The notes beneath the pieces were generated by a model, which made no database searches, was not told where the DNA came from, and saw nothing but the letters and a program-made list of their open reading frames with translations. The position numbers and the translations under genes were made by a program. Shown here one piece after another: positions 1-8,097 of a stretch of DNA of 64,000 nucleotides (positions are counted from its first letter, which is position 1; every line of letters starts with the position of its first letter). The stretch comes from Pseudoalteromonas sp. R3 (GTDB taxonomy: Bacteria; Pseudomonadota; Gammaproteobacteria; Enterobacterales; Alteromonadaceae): NCBI RefSeq assembly GCF_004014715.1, contig NZ_CP034835.1, forward strand, positions 992,001 to 1,056,000, in the 5' to 3' direction.

Positions 1-171
1 AACACTCCTTTTTTCTCCGATTATCTCTATCAATCTTAAATATCAACATTTAAATGAATTTTTTCATATATTTCATTTACTTAAATTGTTTGATTTAAAA
101 CAAAGTTAGGGCTTTATTAACAAGCTCACCTACGAAAAATGGGTTAGTATCGCGTTTTTTAGGTGAGTATC

Positions 172-1752
172 ATGGCCAAAAGATGTACCGATTATACGGA
201 TAAGGAAAATGATTATCCGGTCTCTTATAACCTGCTGTCTACCACAGATACCAAAGGGCGGATCACATATGCGAACCAAAGCTTTTGTGACGTTGCTGGC
301 TTTGAACTGGACGAACTTGAAGGTCAACCACACAATCTGGTACGTCACCCAACCATGCCCAGGGCAGCCTTCAAAGATCTCTGGCAGTTTATAGGCTCCG
401 GCAAGCCCTGGATGGGCATAGTAAAAAACCGTTGTAAAAATGGTGATCATTACTGGGTAAATGCTTATGTGACGCCTATCAAAGATCAGCATGGTCAAAC
501 CGCCGAGTATCAGTCGGTCAGAACCAAGCCAGATCGGGATGTGGTAAAACGGGCTGAAAGTATCTATCAGCAGCTCGATAAAGGCGTTGCGTCTGCCAAA
601 CTGACACGTTCTTCTATGTCTTTGTCCGCGCAGATGATGTTGATCTTAGTTGTGTCTTATATCTTAAGTATGGTTTTTACCAGCTTACCGGCACCGTGGA
701 ACTATGTCCTGGAAACATTACTGTTAATTGGTGTGCTCGCGCTGACTTATCAAAGGTTGTCTCCGGTGCGTCGTTTGAGTGAAAAAGCCAAACAGGTCTA
801 CGATAACCCTCTAATGCAAAAAATTTACCTGGATAAAGTTAATGATGTCGCGGCGATTGAACTGGCACTGCTGGCACGGGGATCTGAATTACGTGCGGTC
901 CTTGGCAGGGTTCAGGATGCCAGCCAGCTGGTTGACCAACATGCGCAGGAAACGGTGTCGGAATGTCACAGCAATACAGAGCTGTTACAGGAGCAGCAGA
1001 GCCAGACAGGCTCTTTGGCTACGGCTATGAACGAAATGACGACCGCTATTTCTGACATTGCCGGCAATACCAGTGATGCAGCGAATCGCTCAGAAGGTGC
1101 ACTGCGATCGGTACTGGATTCTAACTCTGTGGTGCAGGCCAGCATGCAAATCAACCACACTTTATGCGAAGAATTGAGTCGTACTCAACATGATATTGCC
1201 CAATTGAATGAGCAAACGGTGCAGATCGGCGGAGTTGTTGACGTAATACGAGATATTTCTGAGCAAACTAATTTGCTGGCTCTGAATGCTGCGATAGAAG
1301 CGGCAAGAGCTGGTGAGCAGGGCAGAGGGTTCGCTGTGGTGGCAGATGAAGTCAGAGCGCTTGCACAACGCACTCAGGAATCGACCAGAGAGATAGATGA
1401 TATTGTTGCAGGGCTAAAGCAACGTGCCGAGCGCGCGGTAGAGGCCATTCAAAATGGGGTTGAAAAGTCTAATGAATGTGTAGCACAAGCGGAACAAACC
1501 AAAGAGAACCTGGCATCGATAGAGCATATGGTGAAAGATATTTCTGCTTTGAATTACGAAATCGCCACTGCAACTGATCAAATGTCGGGTGCAAGCAACG
1601 AGATAAATGACAAGGCGGTCAATATCTCGCAACTGGCCAATGCGTCTATGCAAAGTGCAGACAACACCACAGCAGCAATGCGGAACACAGAGCAAGCGCT
1701 GGCAGATCAGGCTGCTCTGGTTGATCAATTCCTGCTCAGGCTTAGCCATTAA
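172..1752 (+). CDS. aer: Aer-like PAS-containing methyl-accepting chemotaxis/aerotaxis receptor
   Basis: About 526 aa. It is a cytoplasm-facing energy or oxygen sensor that signals to CheA/CheW. A PAS domain lies at about residues 15-115 and shares the Aer signature [13 protein letters not shown] followed by a [13 protein letters not shown] block, which in E. coli Aer is the FAD-binding PAS. Two membrane segments separated by a short turn lie near residues 155-195, with no sizeable periplasmic domain. The C-terminal half is a coiled-coil MCP module with the conserved hairpin tip [21 protein letters not shown] chose the ATG at 172 because AGGTGA at 161-166 is correctly spaced; a GTG at 163 is in frame but overlaps that site. 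It has no CheR-binding pentapeptide at the C-terminus. The PAS similarity to Aer is strong; whether FAD is bound is inference. Confidence 0.85.
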   Translation: MAKRCTDYTDKENDYPVSYNLLSTTDTKGRITYANQSFCDVAGFELDELEGQPHNLVRHPTMPRAAFKDLWQFIGSGKPWMGIVKNRCKNGDHYWVNAYVTPIKDQHGQTAEYQSVRTKPDRDVVKRAESIYQQLDKGVASAKLTRSSMSLSAQMMLILVVSYILSMVFTSLPAPWNYVLETLLLIGVLALTYQRLSPVRRLSEKAKQVYDNPLMQKIYLDKVNDVAAIELALLARGSELRAVLGRVQDASQLVDQHAQETVSECHSNTELLQEQQSQTGSLATAMNEMTTAISDIAGNTSDAANRSEGALRSVLDSNSVVQASMQINHTLCEELSRTQHDIAQLNEQTVQIGGVVDVIRDISEQTNLLALNAAIEAARAGEQGRGFAVVADEVRALAQRTQESTREIDDIVAGLKQRAERAVEAIQNGVEKSNECVAQAEQTKENLASIEHMVKDISALNYEIATATDQMSGASNEINDKAVNISQLANASMQSADNTTAAMRNTEQALADQAALVDQFLLRLSH

Positions 1753-1879
1753 AGAAAAATATTAAAAAGATGTGAATAGAAAATTCCTTGCTGGTATGAT
1801 TTCGCTTGGGTAATTTATGTGGCAAAATCGCCGCTTTTAACCTGGATATGCACATAAAAATCACACAAAGGGATGATGA

Positions 1880-2434
1880 ATGAGCAATTTACAGAAAACT
1901 TTAAAAATAGGTGCCACTGCGCTTGTTATGACTCTGGCCAATACGCAAGTGAGCGTCGCAGGGGTTGATGGCGGTTATTTCTCTGGCAAAAAGCAAGACT
2001 GCGAGATCTGGCGAGACGTGGCACCTTACAACTGGGCTAACACTACGCGCGGCAACCAGTCCATGATTTTCTATTGCAACCGAGGTGGTTATACCGTCAC
2101 CACGGTTGAGTTAAAGATCAAGCGTTTGAGTGACAACACCGTCGTGTTTCGTGAAAAAAGAAAACAAAACCTCACATCAGGGTATGGTCACGGTTTTTAT
2201 CCTGACCTGAGCGCCAATATCAACGAAGAATATAAAATGGAACTGGATTATACCTTCGTAAAATTGAAACACGGAAAGCCGGTCTGGGACAATAAAAAAA
2301 CCAAAACCTGCAAACGTACTTTCACCCCAACCAATGCTAATTCAACGCGCGGAGAAGTATTCTGGTCAATCAAGAGTGCGGGCACAGCCTATCATAACAA
2401 TGGTTGTCAGGGCGTACGCTTCGATATTCACTAA
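1880..2434 (+). CDS. Secreted protein of unknown function
   Basis: 184 aa, family not recognised. The start has a GGATGATGA ribosome-binding region just upstream. Residues 1-28 look like a Sec signal peptide (basic start, hydrophobic stretch, small residues VAG near the cut site), so the product is probably periplasmic or secreted. Four cysteines in the mature part (CEIW, FYCNRG, KTCKRT, NGCQG) could form two disulfides. The mature protein is rich in aromatic and basic residues and looks like a compact beta-rich domain, but that is inference. It is followed 58 nt later by another protein of unknown function on the same strand, so the two may be co-transcribed. Confidence 0.6.
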   Translation: MSNLQKTLKIGATALVMTLANTQVSVAGVDGGYFSGKKQDCEIWRDVAPYNWANTTRGNQSMIFYCNRGGYTVTTVELKIKRLSDNTVVFREKRKQNLTSGYGHGFYPDLSANINEEYKMELDYTFVKLKHGKPVWDNKKTKTCKRTFTPTNANSTRGEVFWSIKSAGTAYHNNGCQGVRFDIH

Positions 2435-2492
2435 GCGCTACCTGGGGCTGGCACAATAAGGTCAGCCTTAGCTTTACAGCCGGGATTTAACG

Positions 2493-3293
2493 ATGAAAGC
2501 AAAATACCTGATGATCAACGTGTTGTGCTTTATGCTCGGCTTTCTCGTGGCTGCCGCGACACTGCACAAAGAAGTGTCCCACCTCGATACCTCAGCAGGC
2601 GGCATAGAAAGCCTTGACACTATATCTGCACCTCAGGCAGAGGAGCGCCCACCGCGATTGAGCTCGGAACAGCCAATACAGGAAGAACGGCTTTACACCA
2701 GTGCGTTGTCCGCGCACTCAGAGCTTAATGATGAACCTGAAAACAAAGACGAAAACAAGGCCAGGCTGTTATCAATAGCGCAGGATATAGGCTTAAACAG
2801 CAGTGTTTATCCGGATCTGGCTAATTATGAAAATCAGGATATAACCAGACTCATTGAACAGCATCTGCTGACAAATCTGCGTACTTCACAGGGCGATGTG
2901 TATGCTCAGTTTGATGAGGTAGAGCACTATCTTGAAGCCATGCCACAGATTGCCTCCGTGCAGTTTTTTTCTGATTTACTGACACAAGCCAGGCACAAAG
3001 GTGAGCTGTCTCAGAGTTTTGCCATTCACCTGCTGGCGCAAAGCGTGGAGCAGTTTGAACCAGGCACAGAGCCGCTCAGTCAGATGCAGGATATTGTCGC
3101 CAAAGCCCGTCACAGCGAGAGTGAACTGGTACGCCTGAGTGCGCTGGAGTCTCTGGCAACAATAAGCGCGGATCAGGCACAACTAAAGCGCCTGCTTGAA
3201 CAGTTTCAGGCAGATGAGTCGGCGGTGATACAGGCAAAAATTACGCTGCTTAATTATCATATGGCACAGGCTGATAAATTAAATAACCATTGA
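2493..3293 (+). CDS. Membrane-anchored protein of unknown function
   Basis: 266 aa, family not recognised. A single hydrophobic segment at about residues 5-23 (MINVLCFMLGFLVAAATL) suggests an N-terminal anchor or uncleaved signal. It is followed by an acidic, low-complexity linker to about residue 90 and then a helical, Gln/Leu/Ala-rich C-terminal region whose last 80 residues resemble HEAT-like alpha-helical repeats. The start has GGGAT about 8 nt upstream. It lies 58 nt after the secreted-protein gene and is convergent with the lactate permease gene, with only about 30 nt between their stops. No function can be assigned. Confidence 0.55.
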   Translation: MKAKYLMINVLCFMLGFLVAAATLHKEVSHLDTSAGGIESLDTISAPQAEERPPRLSSEQPIQEERLYTSALSAHSELNDEPENKDENKARLLSIAQDIGLNSSVYPDLANYENQDITRLIEQHLLTNLRTSQGDVYAQFDEVEHYLEAMPQIASVQFFSDLLTQARHKGELSQSFAIHLLAQSVEQFEPGTEPLSQMQDIVAKARHSESELVRLSALESLATISADQAQLKRLLEQFQADESAVIQAKITLLNYHMAQADKLNNH

Positions 3294-3324
3294 ACCAGTG
3301 TCTTACCTCGCGCAATGCGATAAT

Positions 3325-4899
3325 TTAAAGCAGCCAGGCAATCAGGCTGGCCGCCAGGCAGTAATAGAGCATTGGAATCAGGGTGTAGCGAATAATATCC
3401 CCCTCTTTGCCGTGCAGGCCGACGACACTGGCGGCGGCAACCACATTCACCACGGCAATCATGTTGCCGCCATTCGCGCCGAGCATTTGTAGTGCGAGCA
3501 CCAGTTGCATCTCCAGCCCGGCTTCTGCCGCCAACGCTTGCTGAAAGCTGGCAAACATCAGGTTAGAAAAGGTCGCCGAACCCGCGATAAATGCCCCCAA
3601 CGCGCCTACCAAGGGCGCGAGAAATAACCACAGATCACTCAAATGCATGGCAACCGTCTCGGCCAGCGCCATGGGCATAGCTGGGAGGGCGGCGTTGTTG
3701 ACCTCAGAGTGAAGAAAAATGCGCACCATAGGCACCGCTGCACTCAGCGCAATCAAAGAGGGGAATAACATTCTGACACTATTGCTCAGGGCTACGCGCA
3801 GCTGTACCGTCTTGCCATTTTGCAGCCAAAGTGCCAGGAGCGCGGTCACAACAAACACACTGCCAGGCAGGTACAGAGGCATCACATTCACAGAAATGGC
3901 TGACCCCAGGATCTGATCCCATTCAAAGTTCACGCTTTGCAGCATAGCCTTAAAAGGTAGCGCAGGGATCCGGGTCAGCACCAGGAGTGTTGCAACCAAG
4001 ACGTATGGTAACCAGGCTCTGAGTAAGCTTAGTGAGGGGACGGGTGTATCTTCAACTTGAGGTGCTGTTGAGGCTTCGGGTTTCGGCAATAAGAACCCCT
4101 TACGTGCTAGAGGGCAGACGATGGCCAAGCCTGCCATCGCTCCAAGTACAGAAGGAAACTCAGGCCCCAGCAACCAGGCGACGCTATAGGCGGGCAGGGT
4201 AAATGCCAGCGCACTGAAAACCGCAAAAGGTGCCATAACGAACCCGGTGCGCCAGCTGGGTGAGTCGCTGAAAAAGCGGCAATACAGTACAACCATGATC
4301 AGAGGTAGCAGGGCGGCGGCAATGATATCAATACCAATGGCAGTTAAGGCAATGTGCTTCACCTCGGCGTAATCAATATTCGCCGCACCCTGACCAATCC
4401 CGACAATCGCAGGTGTACCAACGGCACCAAATGAGACCGCACTGGAGTCGGCAATCAGTGCCAGCACCACGGCGCTCAGCGGTGTAAACCCCAGCGCAAC
4501 CAGCAAAGGGGCGGCAATGGCAGCGGGCGTACCAAACCCCGCGGCCCCCTCCAGAAAACTGCCAAACAACCAGGCAATGATGATCAGCTGCACCCGCTTG
4601 TCGGGGCTTATCCCGGCAAAGCCATGTTTAATAGTATGGATAGCGCCAGTTTGCTGCAGCACTTTCAGTAAAAAAATTGCGCCGAAAACAATCCACACTA
4701 TGGTCAGGGCGATGACAAGCCCTTCCAACGTGGCGGCAATGATATGCGCTAAAGGCACTTGCCAGATAAAATAAGCCGATAAGGAGGTAACGAGCAGGCT
4801 AAATGGCATGGCCTGCTTAGCTGGCAGTCTGAACAGGACCAACAGGATAAATACGCTGAGAATAGGCACCAGGGCCGTGAACAGTTGTGGTAGCGTCAT
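3325..4899 (-). CDS. lldP: L-lactate permease (LctP/LldP family)
   Basis: 524 aa, close to the usual length of about 550 for the LctP family (COG1620). It is an inner-membrane transporter importing lactate, and often glycolate, with protons. The protein is almost wholly hydrophobic, with about a dozen membrane helices. It carries the family signature regions [17 protein letters not shown] and [16 protein letters not shown] near residues 115-170, and [16 protein letters not shown] near residue 475. No lactate dehydrogenase gene (lldD, dld or lldEFG) adjoins it, so it appears to be a free-standing transporter gene. Substrate is inferred from the family only. Confidence 0.85.
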   Translation of the reverse strand: MTLPQLFTALVPILSVFILLVLFRLPAKQAMPFSLLVTSLSAYFIWQVPLAHIIAATLEGLVIALTIVWIVFGAIFLLKVLQQTGAIHTIKHGFAGISPDKRVQLIIIAWLFGSFLEGAAGFGTPAAIAAPLLVALGFTPLSAVVLALIADSSAVSFGAVGTPAIVGIGQGAANIDYAEVKHIALTAIGIDIIAAALLPLIMVVLYCRFFSDSPSWRTGFVMAPFAVFSALAFTLPAYSVAWLLGPEFPSVLGAMAGLAIVCPLARKGFLLPKPEASTAPQVEDTPVPSLSLLRAWLPYVLVATLLVLTRIPALPFKAMLQSVNFEWDQILGSAISVNVMPLYLPGSVFVVTALLALWLQNGKTVQLRVALSNSVRMLFPSLIALSAAVPMVRIFLHSEVNNAALPAMPMALAETVAMHLSDLWLFLAPLVGALGAFIAGSATFSNLMFASFQQALAAEAGLEMQLVLALQMLGANGGNMIAVVNVVAAASVVGLHGKEGDIIRYTLIPMLYYCLAASLIAWLL

Positions 4900-5005
4900 C
4901 GGGGTTTAAGAAATCCATTACTTAATGTGATGAGCTTAGCATGCCAATAAGACAATGAATATGTTGTTTATTACTGAACAGCCATGGTCTTATTGGCGCG
5001 ATAGG

Positions 5006-5641
5006 TTAGCCAGAGGTTTTTTCTTTAAACTCACATAAATCTTCAATAATGCAGCTGCCACATTTGGGCTTGCGCGCGGTACATACGTAGCGGCCCAGCA
5101 AAATCAGCCAGTGATGTACGTCGACTTTAAACTCTTTGGGGACTACCTTTTCGAGCTTTTCTTCAACCGCGACGACGTCTTTGCCCATGGCAAATTTGGT
5201 GCGGTTTGATACACGGAAAATGTGGGTATCGACGGCGATAGTAGGCCAGCCGAAGGCACAATTAAGCACCACATTGGCGGTCTTACGACCCACGCCAGGC
5301 AGGGCTTCCAGCGCTTCGCGATTCTCCGGCACTTCGCCGCCATGCTGCTCCATCAAAATGTGGCACATTTTGTAGACGTTGTTGGCTTTGGAGTTAAACA
5401 AGCCGATGGTTTTGATGTAGTCCCTGAGGCCATCCACACCCAGATCAATAATCCCCTGTGGTGTGTTGGCGATTGGGAATAGCTTACGGGTGGCTTTATT
5501 CACGCTCACGTCTGTGGCCTGGGCTGATAAAGTGACGGCGACCAGCAGCTCAAACGGTGAGGTGTATTCCAGCTCAGTCTCCGGGTTAGGGTTGTCATCC
5601 CGCAGACGGGTGAGAATTTCGAGTCGTTTTGCTTTATTCAT
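5006..5641 (-). CDS. nth: Endonuclease III
   Basis: 211 aa, the same size as E. coli Nth. It is a bifunctional DNA glycosylase and AP lyase that removes oxidised pyrimidines in base-excision repair. Visible elements are the helix-hairpin-helix LPGVGRKTANVVL near residues 113-127 with the catalytic Lys in GRK, the catalytic Asp in VDTHIFRV (about residue 138), and the C-terminal iron-sulfur cluster motif built from Cys in VCTARKPKCGSCIIEDLC. It follows rsxE after 68 nt, reproducing the rsxABCDGE-nth order of enterobacteria, so it is probably the last gene of that operon. A hairpin lies in the gap. Confidence 0.97.
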   Translation of the reverse strand: MNKAKRLEILTRLRDDNPNPETELEYTSPFELLVAVTLSAQATDVSVNKATRKLFPIANTPQGIIDLGVDGLRDYIKTIGLFNSKANNVYKMCHILMEQHGGEVPENREALEALPGVGRKTANVVLNCAFGWPTIAVDTHIFRVSNRTKFAMGKDVVAVEEKLEKVVPKEFKVDVHHWLILLGRYVCTARKPKCGSCIIEDLCEFKEKTSG

Positions 5642-5679
5642 AGTACTGACTTACTTGCTGTTGATCCTATCTGAGCTCA

Positions 5680-5703
5680 GTGGGAGAGTGACGGCTCTCC
5701 CAC
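5680..5703 (-). other. Perfect 9-bp hairpin between rsxE and nth
   Basis: GTGGGAGAG and CTCTCCCAC are separated by 6 nt. There is no T-run on the minus strand after the stem, so it does not look like an intrinsic terminator. It could be an RNA-processing or stability element that sets nth expression relative to rsx; that is inference. Confidence 0.35.
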
Positions 5704-5709
5704 CGCGCG

Positions 5710-6408
5710 TTAATCTAAGCTGGTGACACGGGCACGGGGCGCTTTTTCCAAACTGGCGACGGGCTCAGCCTGGGCCTCTTTACGTGCATCAATATAGTTT
5801 TTGGCAGCGATGATTAACCCCAACCCTAAAAAGGCACCTGGCGGTAAAATGGCCACCAGAAACTGACTGTCGAACTCTATGACTTCGATGCGTAATGCGG
5901 TTGCCCAATCTCCCAGTAGCAGGTTGGCGCCATCAAACAGCGTGCCCTGACCAATCAGCTCACGCATGGCTCCCAGTAATACCAGTACAGCACCAAATCC
6001 CAGACCCATCATGACCCCATCCCAAGCTGATAACAGGGGCGTATTTTTTGAGGCATAGGCTTCAGCCCGGCCGATGATGGCACAATTGGTCACAATCAGC
6101 GGAATAAAGATGCCAAGTGACTGGTACAGACCGAAAGTGTAAGCATTCATTAGCAGCTGCACTATGGTTACAAAGGCGGCGATGATCATCACAAATACCG
6201 GGATCCGAATGTCTTTAGGTACCCAGTTTCGCACGACGGAAACCGTGACATTGGAGCCAACCAATACCAGCAGTGTGGCCAGCCCCAGGCCCAAAGCGTT
6301 GGTTATCGTGCTGGTGACGGCCAGCAACGGGCACAGACCCAGTAGCTGGACCAGTGCCGGGTTATTCTTCCACATACCTTCATGGGCGAGTTGTTTAAAT
6401 TCACTCAT
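5710..6408 (-). CDS. rsxE: Electron transport complex subunit RsxE (RnfE)
   Basis: 232 aa integral membrane subunit of the Rsx/Rnf complex, a ferredoxin:NAD oxidoreductase-type ion pump. It has about six membrane helices and the family block [17 protein letters not shown] near the N-terminus, paralogous to RsxA (both have the QLLGLCP/QFLGLCP and TNCAI/TNCAV motifs). I start it at 6408 (MSEFKQ), not at an upstream in-frame codon inside rsxG, because AGGAG lies 7 nt before this ATG and the start overlaps the rsxG stop by 8 nt, the usual close packing in this operon. The C-terminal 25 residues are charged and cytoplasmic. Confidence 0.94.
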   Translation of the reverse strand: MSEFKQLAHEGMWKNNPALVQLLGLCPLLAVTSTITNALGLGLATLLVLVGSNVTVSVVRNWVPKDIRIPVFVMIIAAFVTIVQLLMNAYTFGLYQSLGIFIPLIVTNCAIIGRAEAYASKNTPLLSAWDGVMMGLGFGAVLVLLGAMRELIGQGTLFDGANLLLGDWATALRIEVIEFDSQFLVAILPPGAFLGLGLIIAAKNYIDARKEAQAEPVASLEKAPRARVTSLD

Positions 6409-7042
6409 CGATGGTCTCCTGACAGTGGTTTGGCTCTGCGAACAGCGCGTCAAAGTTGCTGCGAGCATACCAGGCAGCGGCATTGACGCTTTGCACTACG
6501 GCGCGTGGTGTAATCGTTGCGCCGGTGAATTGGTCAAACTGTCCGCCATCTTTTTGTACATTAAAAGCGGGGTCTTGCTCCTGGGTCACGGTTGTTCCCC
6601 TGAAACGGGTGATCCAGTCAGATTTGGCCAGTTCTACTTTATCGCCAAGCCCGGGAGTCTCCTCGTGGCGAGTGACCCGCACACCGGCAATTTCACCTGT
6701 GTTATAGACCGCGCTCAGTATGTCGATATTACCGCTATAGCCACGAGGGGTGATATGTTGCACCAGCAAGGCGACTGGCTCATCCTGTAAGCGCGCGCGG
6801 TAGATAATATGCGGGCCATTGGGGCCAAGCTCTGGAGCTTCACTCAAAGTACAATCGAGGTAAAGCTCGTTGTCGTATTGCGCTTTTGGAATGACCTGGG
6901 TCAATATGCGCATTAGGTGGCGTTGTTCCTGTTTGGCAATCTCTGGCGCTGTAAAGGTTTGTACCAGCGCAACACTGCCGGTGGTCGCCAGTGCAAAGGC
7001 GGTCAGGATCAGGCCGTTCTTTTTCATCGATGACAGGATCAT
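6401..7042 (-). CDS. rsxG: Electron transport complex subunit RsxG (RnfG), FMN-binding
   Basis: 213 aa. It has one N-terminal membrane helix (about residues 9-29) and a periplasmic FMN-binding domain. The motif [11 protein letters not shown] near residue 178 is the site where FMN is attached to a Thr through a phosphodiester bond in RnfG and NqrC. PGLGDKVE and the D/E-rich [12 protein letters not shown] block are also typical of the family. The start at 7042 overlaps the rsxD stop (ATGA) and has GGAG 7 nt upstream; an internal ATG at 7027 (MKKNG) lacks a ribosome-binding site. Confidence 0.94.
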   Translation of the reverse strand: MILSSMKKNGLILTAFALATTGSVALVQTFTAPEIAKQEQRHLMRILTQVIPKAQYDNELYLDCTLSEAPELGPNGPHIIYRARLQDEPVALLVQHITPRGYSGNIDILSAVYNTGEIAGVRVTRHEETPGLGDKVELAKSDWITRFRGTTVTQEQDPAFNVQKDGGQFDQFTGATITPRAVVQSVNAAAWYARSNFDALFAEPNHCQETIDE

Positions 7043-8097
7043 GAGCTTGCTCCATGCCCGTAAGTACGAGGCTGCGTATAGTAATCAATCAAAGGTACCG
7101 CCATGTTCATGATCAGCACGGCAAAAGCGACGGCATCCGGGTAGCCACCAAAGTGGCGGATCAGATAAACCAATAGACCAATCAGCGCACCATAAATTAA
7201 ACGGCCACGGTTGGTGGTACTGGCCGATACCGGATCGGTGGCAATAAAAAACGCGCCCAGCATAGTTGCACCACTGAATAGATGGAAAAGCGTACCCGCC
7301 TGTGCTGCAGGTGACAAAACATAGCCAATGCCGCTGCACACCGCCAGGGTCACGATAAATGCCACCGGGATATGCCAGTTAATGACTTTGGTTTTTAGCA
7401 GATACAAACCACCCAACAGGTAAGCCAGGTTAACCCACTGCCAGCCTTGCCCGGCATAGTCGCCGAACGCGACATTGTTAGTGGCTTCTGAAACAGTCAG
7501 ATTTTGTGATACGGCCGTTTTCACATGGTCAAGCGGTGTGGCTGAGGTTGTGCCATCAATCACCTGACGCGCTTCTGCCAGCGGGATGCCCGACAGGGTT
7601 TGTTCGGTAAAAATGAGCACCAGTTGATCCACGGTTGACAGCGGCGTTGCCTGTATTTCGATAATGGGTGTCCAGCTGGTCATTTGCACCGGAAATGAGA
7701 TCAACAGCAACACATAAGCGGCCATGGCGGGGTTGAACAGATTAAAGCCCAGCCCGCCATAGAGCTGTTTAACTATTGCAATGGCAAACACACAGCCAAT
7801 TACGGTGACCCACCAGGGAGCCAGAGGCGGAATGCTCACAGCAAGCAGTACGGCAGTCAGCCAGGCACTGCCGTCACTGAGTGTTGGCCACACTGGGCGG
7901 TTGCGCAGTTTCATCATTGCGGCTTCGGTCGCGCTGACCGTTAACAGTGCCAGCAAGAGCTGAAACAGGGTGCCGGGGCCAAAAAAGTAACTTTGTACCA
8001 GAATACCCGGGATACAGGCGGCGATAACCGTCAGCATCAGGCGGCTGAGGGTTTTGTGGCTGTGATTGTGGGGCGATGAAGCCATGGTTAATTTCAT
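7039..8097 (-). CDS. rsxD: Electron transport complex subunit RsxD (RnfD)
   Basis: 352 aa, matching E. coli RsxD in length. It is an integral membrane subunit with about 9-10 helices, homologous to NqrB, and forms part of the ion-translocating core. The motif HLFSGATMLGAFFIATDPVSA near residue 265 contains the Thr (SGAT) that carries covalent FMN in RnfD/NqrB. FNLFNPAMAAYVLLLISFP near residue 125 is another family block. The start overlaps the rsxC stop as ATGA; an alternative ATG lies 12 nt downstream (MASSPHN). Confidence 0.94.
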   Translation of the reverse strand: MKLTMASSPHNHSHKTLSRLMLTVIAACIPGILVQSYFFGPGTLFQLLLALLTVSATEAAMMKLRNRPVWPTLSDGSAWLTAVLLAVSIPPLAPWWVTVIGCVFAIAIVKQLYGGLGFNLFNPAMAAYVLLLISFPVQMTSWTPIIEIQATPLSTVDQLVLIFTEQTLSGIPLAEARQVIDGTTSATPLDHVKTAVSQNLTVSEATNNVAFGDYAGQGWQWVNLAYLLGGLYLLKTKVINWHIPVAFIVTLAVCSGIGYVLSPAAQAGTLFHLFSGATMLGAFFIATDPVSASTTNRGRLIYGALIGLLVYLIRHFGGYPDAVAFAVLIMNMAVPLIDYYTQPRTYGHGASS

